From the NCBI GenBank assembly GCA_033064195.1, contig JARBJD010000137.1, forward strand, positions 62,001-126,000: 64,000 nt of DNA. The letters run 5' to 3'. The translations under genes and the position numbers were made by a program. Positions 58,522 to 64,000 of the stretch are shown one piece after another. The notes beneath the pieces were generated by a model that saw only the letters and a program-made list of their open reading frames with translations, ran no database searches and was not told where the DNA came from. Within the stretch, counting starts at the first letter, position 1; each line of letters starts with the position of its first letter. This DNA is from Blattamonas nauphoetae (lineage: Eukaryota > Preaxostyla > Oxymonadida).

Positions 58522-61500
58522 TTACCTTGGGTCGGCATGTCCTATCTGTCCTGTCCTGTAGGACAGCCAAAAAGAGGAGGACAATTTGGAAAAAAGTGCC
58601 TGTGACAAGGATTGAACCAGCCTCTTGCTTCATGTGAACATCAAAATCTGGAAAGGAAAAATGAGTCGAAAAGGTGGACAATTAAGCACATTTTCTGTCT
58701 TAGAATCATTTCAATAGTGTTTTTTCACACTATTTTGATGAAAATCGCTAATGTTGTCCAAAAGTGGTCGATCCGCCCACCATAGGACATGATAGGACAA
58801 TTTTAAATCGGGCTCAAACCATAGGACATTGAAGCTTTATTACACCTTCACAATATTTGCGTCTCAATTTCACAATAAAATCGAGGGAGGACAATTGTCC
58901 TGTCCTGTCCTATCGTGTCCTATGGTGGTCTGATCTGTCCTATGAAACCAACATTTTTATGAAATTGGCTTTAAATCATCCAAATGACGCTTTCGTCGAA
59001 GCACACTGAGCGGCAGAGGTACTCTCTGTGCTCATTTCTTGTTGTTGTCTTCATATTTATCTCACTCTTCTTTTAAAGACATTGAACATCAAGATCCTGG
59101 AGACATCTGAAAGAGTCGAACTGAAGTGAAGGTTGAGAGAATGAAGCGACCGGTCTGCTCTCTTTTTTGTCGTTTATTCTCTTATTGTCCATCTTCTCTA
59201 ATTTCAGTGCAAATGTACCTGGTTTTCACTGCACCTGATGCAATGGACGTAAGAACACGAGAAAAACCAGCAGTACTGTCTGCCAGTTTGCCTTCTTCTT
59301 GTTCTTATCCTCCTCTTGACCTCGTTCTCTTCTTTGCATGAGGGAAGAACTCTTGATTGACCAGATTTTCGATTTACTCGAGAGAACGGAGAAAATGATT
59401 TGGCAAGAACAAAACTGAGAATGTGAGGAACAAAATGCGTTCGAGAGACGATCAAATGGGAAAGGAAGCGTCTGAAAAGAATGGCAGATGAGATGAAACA
59501 ACAGGAAGAGTCAGGAGAGATACCGATGAAAGAAGGAAGGAAGCAGAGAGGGTTGCGTGAAAGAAGTGATAGAAGCAGCTGAGACACAAAAGGAAGGTGT
59601 GCTTGCAGGGCAAATCGAACGGACAGACAGCCTGAACAAGCTCCATTCAAACGTATGCCTGCTCTCCTCTCTGTATATCGAAAATCCCAATCCTTCTTCA
59701 CTATTTCCTTCCTCTTCCCATCCCTTCATCTCTCTTGGTTCGATCTTCTTAGCTTCGATGATGTCTTGCGAGATTCATTCATGAGATCCGACGCTGGTGC
59801 TCTTCTCTGAATTCTTGGAAATCGAAGTATGTCTCTTCACTACATTGCTTCACCTCTTTATCTTCTATTGTTCTTCCACCATTCCTTTCATTCATTCTTC
59901 TTCCTTTAACGTCCTCAGCTCGTTCATCATCTTGGGTTCACATCTTATCAACATCTCCGTCACAGCTCTTCTCTCTCACTCTACTACATTATCACACGAT
60001 CATTGTTCATCTGGTTTCATTTTAGATCTCATTTTTCACCTCCCAACAGCGAATCGTCACTCAGATCAACCGATCCACGATGGATATCTAAAAGCAGCTG
60101 TTGAAATCTGGCCAAAAGAACAACAACATCACAATCATCTCAATATAAAGAAAAAATCAACTAATGGATGAATTCAGAAGAAGAGATGAAGGATCCAGAC
60201 AACCAATAAAAGCTCGATAATAACTGCACCTGGAACTGACCAGAGTGTAATGATCGAAAGAATCAGATGGGGTACAAACAGGGGACATGTTCGAAAGAGT
60301 ATTTGTGTTTTGCACAAGCCAGGACACACTCCACCGAAATGAACGTATGCTCTCTTCTCATTCTGATGCACTTTTCTCCTCCCTCTCTCTTCGCTCTCCC
60401 GACCATCAATATTGTCTCCCATTTTCTCTACCATCAGCAAAGAAGCTACACCCAAGAAGGATTCGATCGACATCGCCAACGTAAGTTAGGTTCGATGGAT
60501 GTCTGGAAATCGAAGTGTTCCACTCCTTCTCACTATGTTTGCTCTCTATTTAATTCATTTTTGTTTGCTATGTCTCGTGTTAGTTCAGATCTGTCTGATC
60601 TTTGGGAACGTGCCTGACTGGTCGTATTCAAAACAGAATTGATTCATGGAAACTCACCGTCACTCTAGAGAGGAAGAATAGCACGAAGAGAGTGCAATGG
60701 TCTCCATTATTCAATCCGATGCCTGATCCCCCACCAACACTCCTCCTCCAACCTCAACGCTTGTCCATTGTCGGGAAGAAACTGACCAAATGAGACGCCA
60801 CACACAATTGCATCACAACGAGTTGACTTCTCATCAGCCAATTCGTGATACGTCTCCAAACATACACACAACACCACTCAAATTAACCTTCACACACTTC
60901 GTCTTGATCAACTTCATCCGACTGATCAACATGGGTACAACCATCAGAATACATCAGATACTCACCTTTCATTTCGCAATCCAGTCAAAATCACGTTTCA
61001 GGTCTGATTCTCTCCCACTTCAATCATCCTCTCTCCTCAACTGTCCAGACCATTACCCTTGCTCACATCCACTCTTCCTACCTTCTTTCATGGACTTTTG
61101 AAAGTACCACGGTCTTCTCCCTCGTCAGGCTTGTCAATGCCTTGCTCTCACATCACGTCATCCACACATCTGCCTGTCCCCGCTGTCTCTCTTCACATTC
61201 GCCCTCTTCTACGCCAGTACAACAAAACAAAACAAATACTGCGACTCTCACGATGTATTGGAGGAGGAAAAAACCGTGGCATACTCAATTTCCAGTGTCA
61301 TTTGCACTTGAATGCACTGGCTGTTTACACGACATCACCTCCACCAAAACAGCAATTATATGTTTCCAGTTTCCCATTGTTGTGATATATGCGATCTAAA
61401 AAGTGTGTTTTGACGACAAATGTTCTTGATCGGACCTTCATATTTTTCTTTTTGTTGATCTTCAACAAATCACCATTTCCGCTTCCAACTCATCGTAAAT

Positions 61501-61666
61501 GAACGTATTAAGAAATAATGAGTTTCAAAATAGTGTGTTACACGTCATAACACATCATCTTCTTGCTTTTTCAACAAAACTCTCAAAACGCCTAATTTGG
61601 CGCCAAAAACCCGTGTCCTATCATAGGACACGGGTTTTCGGGGGAGGACATGCCGACCCAAGGTAA
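58522..61666. mobile_element. 3.1-kb TIR element with 8-bp target duplication (CTGTTCAA)
   Basis: Inverted ends TTACCTTGGGTCGGCATGTC match over about 22 bp at 58522 and, reversed, at 61645-61666. CTGTTCAA flanks both sides (58514-58521 and 61667-61674). An 8-bp duplication is typical of hAT (also P and Merlin) elements. Both ends, and the first 400 bp especially, contain many TAGGACA/TGTCCTA motifs in both orientations, as expected of subterminal transposase-binding sites. None of the internal frames resembles a transposase, so it looks non-autonomous or has a decayed transposase. Two internal pyrimidine-rich blocks have intron-like TTTCAG motifs. Confidence 0.75.
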
Positions 61667-61929
61667 CTGTTCAATCATTCTTTCCATCGGGAAAGATTGG
61701 TTCTGTGTTTTTGTTGCACTTTCTGCACTCATTTCTCATTTCTCAATAACATCAACACTAACCGTCGCTGATAGCGTCAGAACAACTGATCTTCGTTTCT
61801 CTGAACATTTTTTTCAGATTAACCAGCCTATTCTTACACGCAAACTCGTCTAAATCCCAATCTTTTCCATAATAAGTCTGGCTCCATCAGAAAAAACAAT
61901 TTGAGAAAAATGAAGACTCTGAAATGTGA

Positions 61930-62112
61930 ATGATTGCTGTGCGAGATGGAGAGGTGGATGACGTGACAGAGTTGATGAAACTCGACTCTGTGAAACGAAA
62001 ACAATCGAACCATCCAAAGTCAGAAGCTCGGATGAAGAACGCGGCAATACGAAAGATGATATGGTTTTCAAAAGAGAAGAAACATTACACGCAAGTTGTG
62101 AAGAAGGAATAA
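61930..62112 (+). other. Conserved convergent small ORF downstream of gene 3
   Basis: A 60-codon frame facing the 3' end of the third pseudokinase gene. It contains VRDGEV, KRKQSNHPK and ARMKN, matching the frame at 22478-22708 that faces gene 1b. The pair shows that the gene and its 3' flank were duplicated together. The distance from the kinase stop differs (about 445 bp here, about 95 bp there). No known domain. Confidence 0.35.
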
Positions 62113-62243
62113 CCGACCATCCCACTGTGAATCCACAAGTATGGCAATCAGTGATGTTTGGGCAAGTGAATCACATTGAGAAGAGAGTGTCTCGATGAGG
62201 TGAGAGGCACGGGTGTGTGAATGTGAGAGTGGGTGGTGGTCGA

Positions 62244-62556
62244 TCATAGTTGATTGTGACGTGGGGGCTTAGAAGATGCTGGATTGTTCAAACAGCTGCT
62301 CTGAACGTCGCATGAAGTGATCTGAAAGGAATGATGTCGATCTTTCACAATGATCGCTTGAGTGATGACGTGTTGATTGAGTGAGTGAACCAAGAAGGGG
62401 TGACATGAAAGAGAATTGTGAGGGAATAAGAGAAAACTGTGATAGAGATGTGTGAACCCAACCATGAAGAAGAAAAAACAGTGATGTGGAAATGAAGATG
62501 GTGTCAAATGAAGAAGAGTGTGGTGTGCAGTGTTGTGAAAAATGTGAAGTGAAGTG
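62244..62556. other. 3' flank of gene 3
   Basis: AT- and GT-rich sequence with short frames only. It probably contains the 3' untranslated region of the gene on the minus strand. Confidence 0.35.
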
Positions 62557-64000
62557 TCATCCAACATGTGACATCGCGTTTCCTTCCTTCTCGTTCGATG
62601 GCTGAGGAAGGCGGTCCAGCTTGTCAAGTTGCGAAAGAACTGTCTTCAGAGTTGGGCGTTGTGATGGGTCCAGTGAAAGACATGGAGTGATGATCGCTTG
62701 CAACTCTTCACTCACTTTCTCCATTCGAGGCTTCTCGTCTGATGTCAATCGACGATGAGCTGTCGCTGCATCAACTTCCCCGAAAGGCACAACTCCAGTC
62801 TCAATTTCCCACAAGATCAGGCCAAGACTAAAAACTGCCCCGTGGTCAGCATTCTCTTTCGTCGGTTTCCAACTCTCCTGCAACACTTCTGGTGCCATCC
62901 AGCGCTGCCCCTCTTCTGATATCTTCTTTCTTCCTTCGACAATTCCACTCTCACCAACGACACTCTGCACCTCTCGTGTCTTCAGACTCACTCGATCGTT
63001 CTGGTCAAACAGAACCCAGTGCGGCGAAAGTCGAGTCGCAACTTCCGCTATCATATTCATCTCCACAAGACTCACAAGTCCACGAGTAATCGCCTGACTT
63101 ACTTTTCGCTTTTCAACAAATCGTGTCGAGTGAGGATTGTGAAGAGCGTTGAACAGTGTGTCTGTCTCCAATGCCACTGAACGCTCCAAGCTCTCGTTGC
63201 ACACAATCACTTCCACATACGATTGAGCTGGTGGAATCGCTTCTCCACTTGAAAATCGAGTGCCGTCAAACAAAGTGTCTTGCTTCTCATTGATCGATGG
63301 AAGAGAAGAGAGTGCGCTGTTTGGTGGGTTTGTGATTGGATCGTTCTCTTCCATCTTCTCATCGAATTCAACTTGCGCTGGTGACATTTCTTCGGACGAC
63401 AGAAGTGCTTTCTGATTCGAGCGTCGCTTTCGATGCAGACAAACACACACAATGATCACCAATAAGACAAGAAGCGCACAAGACAGACAAATGATCACGG
63501 GAATCCACCATTTCGATCCAATACCTCCTTGAGACTTGTTTCCTGATCCCAATCCAGACACAATCATCCAATTCGATGTTCGCTCCCCATTTCCAAACAC
63601 AAGACGGCCTCGCAATTCCATCTTCTTGTTCAGTTTCCCAACTTCCGATTCTGGGAAAGGAATCACGATTTCAGTTTCGTTCCAATGGATCGCTGTTGAT
63701 GTTGAGAGATCAACATTCTCACTCTTCCCTTCCACGTTCTTTGACGAGTCCCACTCAAACACTTCCAACGACAGTCCACACGGCATCAGTGTCTTCCCAA
63801 CCACTTTCACTGTTTGTATTTTATTCTTGTCTGTCTCAACGGTCGATTCGGTCGAGTTCAGCGTGGGGACGAAGAGAGGCGAACTAGCAATGTCTTCGTC
63901 TCCTTCGATTCTGCATTCAGACACGTCCAACCAAGTTGAGCGAGAATTCTTCGTCCCATCCCCTTCCGACAGACTTTGGATTGTGATCACGCCTTCGCCC
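62557..64000 (-). CDS. Surface receptor-pseudokinase gene 3, 3' part
   Basis: The frame enters from beyond the right edge and runs about 477 codons to TGA without interruption. In order it has an extracellular membrane-proximal segment (WLDVSECRIEGDEDIASSPL), a transmembrane helix (WIPVIICLSCALLVLLVIIV, about 63440-63515), the basic stop HRKRRSNQK, an acidic juxtamembrane linker and a kinase-like domain. That domain has QRWMAPEVLQ, AVFSLGLILWEIE and LDPSQRPTLKTVLSQLD for subdomains VIII, IX and XI. The catalytic loop reads ATRLSPHWVLFDQND with no HRD Asp, and no DFG is present, so it is a predicted pseudokinase that may signal by binding. It is very similar to the end of gene 1b but has no insertions here, which makes it the best intact reference in the window. 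The extracellular part lies outside. Confidence 0.82.
   Translation of the reverse strand, partial: GEGVITIQSLSEGDGTKNSRSTWLDVSECRIEGDEDIASSPLFVPTLNSTESTVETDKNKIQTVKVVGKTLMPCGLSLEVFEWDSSKNVEGKSENVDLSTSTAIHWNETEIVIPFPESEVGKLNKKMELRGRLVFGNGERTSNWMIVSGLGSGNKSQGGIGSKWWIPVIICLSCALLVLLVIIVCVCLHRKRRSNQKALLSSEEMSPAQVEFDEKMEENDPITNPPNSALSSLPSINEKQDTLFDGTRFSSGEAIPPAQSYVEVIVCNESLERSVALETDTLFNALHNPHSTRFVEKRKVSQAITRGLVSLVEMNMIAEVATRLSPHWVLFDQNDRVSLKTREVQSVVGESGIVEGRKKISEEGQRWMAPEVLQESWKPTKENADHGAVFSLGLILWEIETGVVPFGEVDAATAHRRLTSDEKPRMEKVSEELQAIITPCLSLDPSQRPTLKTVLSQLDKLDRLPQPSNEKEGNAMSHVG

Noticed and set aside
58590-58650. tRNA-like T-arm (GGTTCAATCC on the minus strand)
   Set aside because: The T stem does not pair and no acceptor, D or anticodon arms can be drawn around it.
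1-64000. Alternative genetic code with TAA/TAG as Gln
   Set aside because: Long intact frames (transporter, transposases, helical proteins, gene 3) contain no internal TAA or TAG, and the transporter ends in TAA. Lone stops in the surface genes include TGA and replace Glu where comparable.

Overview
The window looks like nuclear DNA of a microbial eukaryote with very short spliceosomal introns (35-49 nt and one of 130 nt), standard stop codons and a large family of cysteine/glycine-rich surface proteins that end in a transmembrane helix and a kinase-like domain. This combination, with a heavy load of DNA transposons and tyrosine-recombinase retroelements, is what I would expect of an oxymonad (Preaxostyla), possibly close to Blattamonas. 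That assignment is an inference from gene style, not from a marker gene.

Layout. 0.3-1.5 kb: a mariner transposase. 1.56-9.35 kb and 9.84-22.38 kb: two pieces (1a and 1b) of giant surface-receptor/pseudokinase genes on the + strand, split by a scar holding an antisense kinase fragment. They are cut by two nearly identical, oppositely oriented 4.77-kb elements (2889-7664 and 15330-20102), a 176-bp insert, a 1.12-kb TIR element with another nested in it, and an 891-bp foldback element. If each insert and its target duplication are ignored, the host frame reads straight across every site. 22.4-32 kb: mostly repeats (a 28-bp minisatellite, an 83-bp tandem repeat, a Tc1 transposase, a decayed block) and a weak hypothetical gene. 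32.27-34.11 kb: a small gene with micro-introns, interrupted by a 917-bp TIR element. 36.1-41.5 kb: a SPRY-like ORF and an intact ABCC/MRP-type transporter. 41.8-45.3 kb: two hypothetical helical genes on the - strand. 45.3-57.4 kb: a second surface-pseudokinase gene, cut by an 859-bp TIR element and by a DIRS-type retroelement (49873-54485). 58.5-61.7 kb: a 3.1-kb TIR element with 8-bp target duplications. 62.56-64 kb: the 3' part of a third surface-pseudokinase gene on the - strand.

The most notable structural result is that the twin 4.77-kb elements carry the DIRS hallmark although no reverse transcriptase or recombinase is recognisable in them. Their two dissimilar outer ends are repeated, joined in reverse complement, as an internal complementary region, and they inserted without target duplication. 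They look like recently moved non-autonomous DIRS derivatives. The full DIRS element at 49.9 kb has the same architecture. The three kinase-like domains lack recognisable HRD and DFG motifs and are best called pseudokinases.
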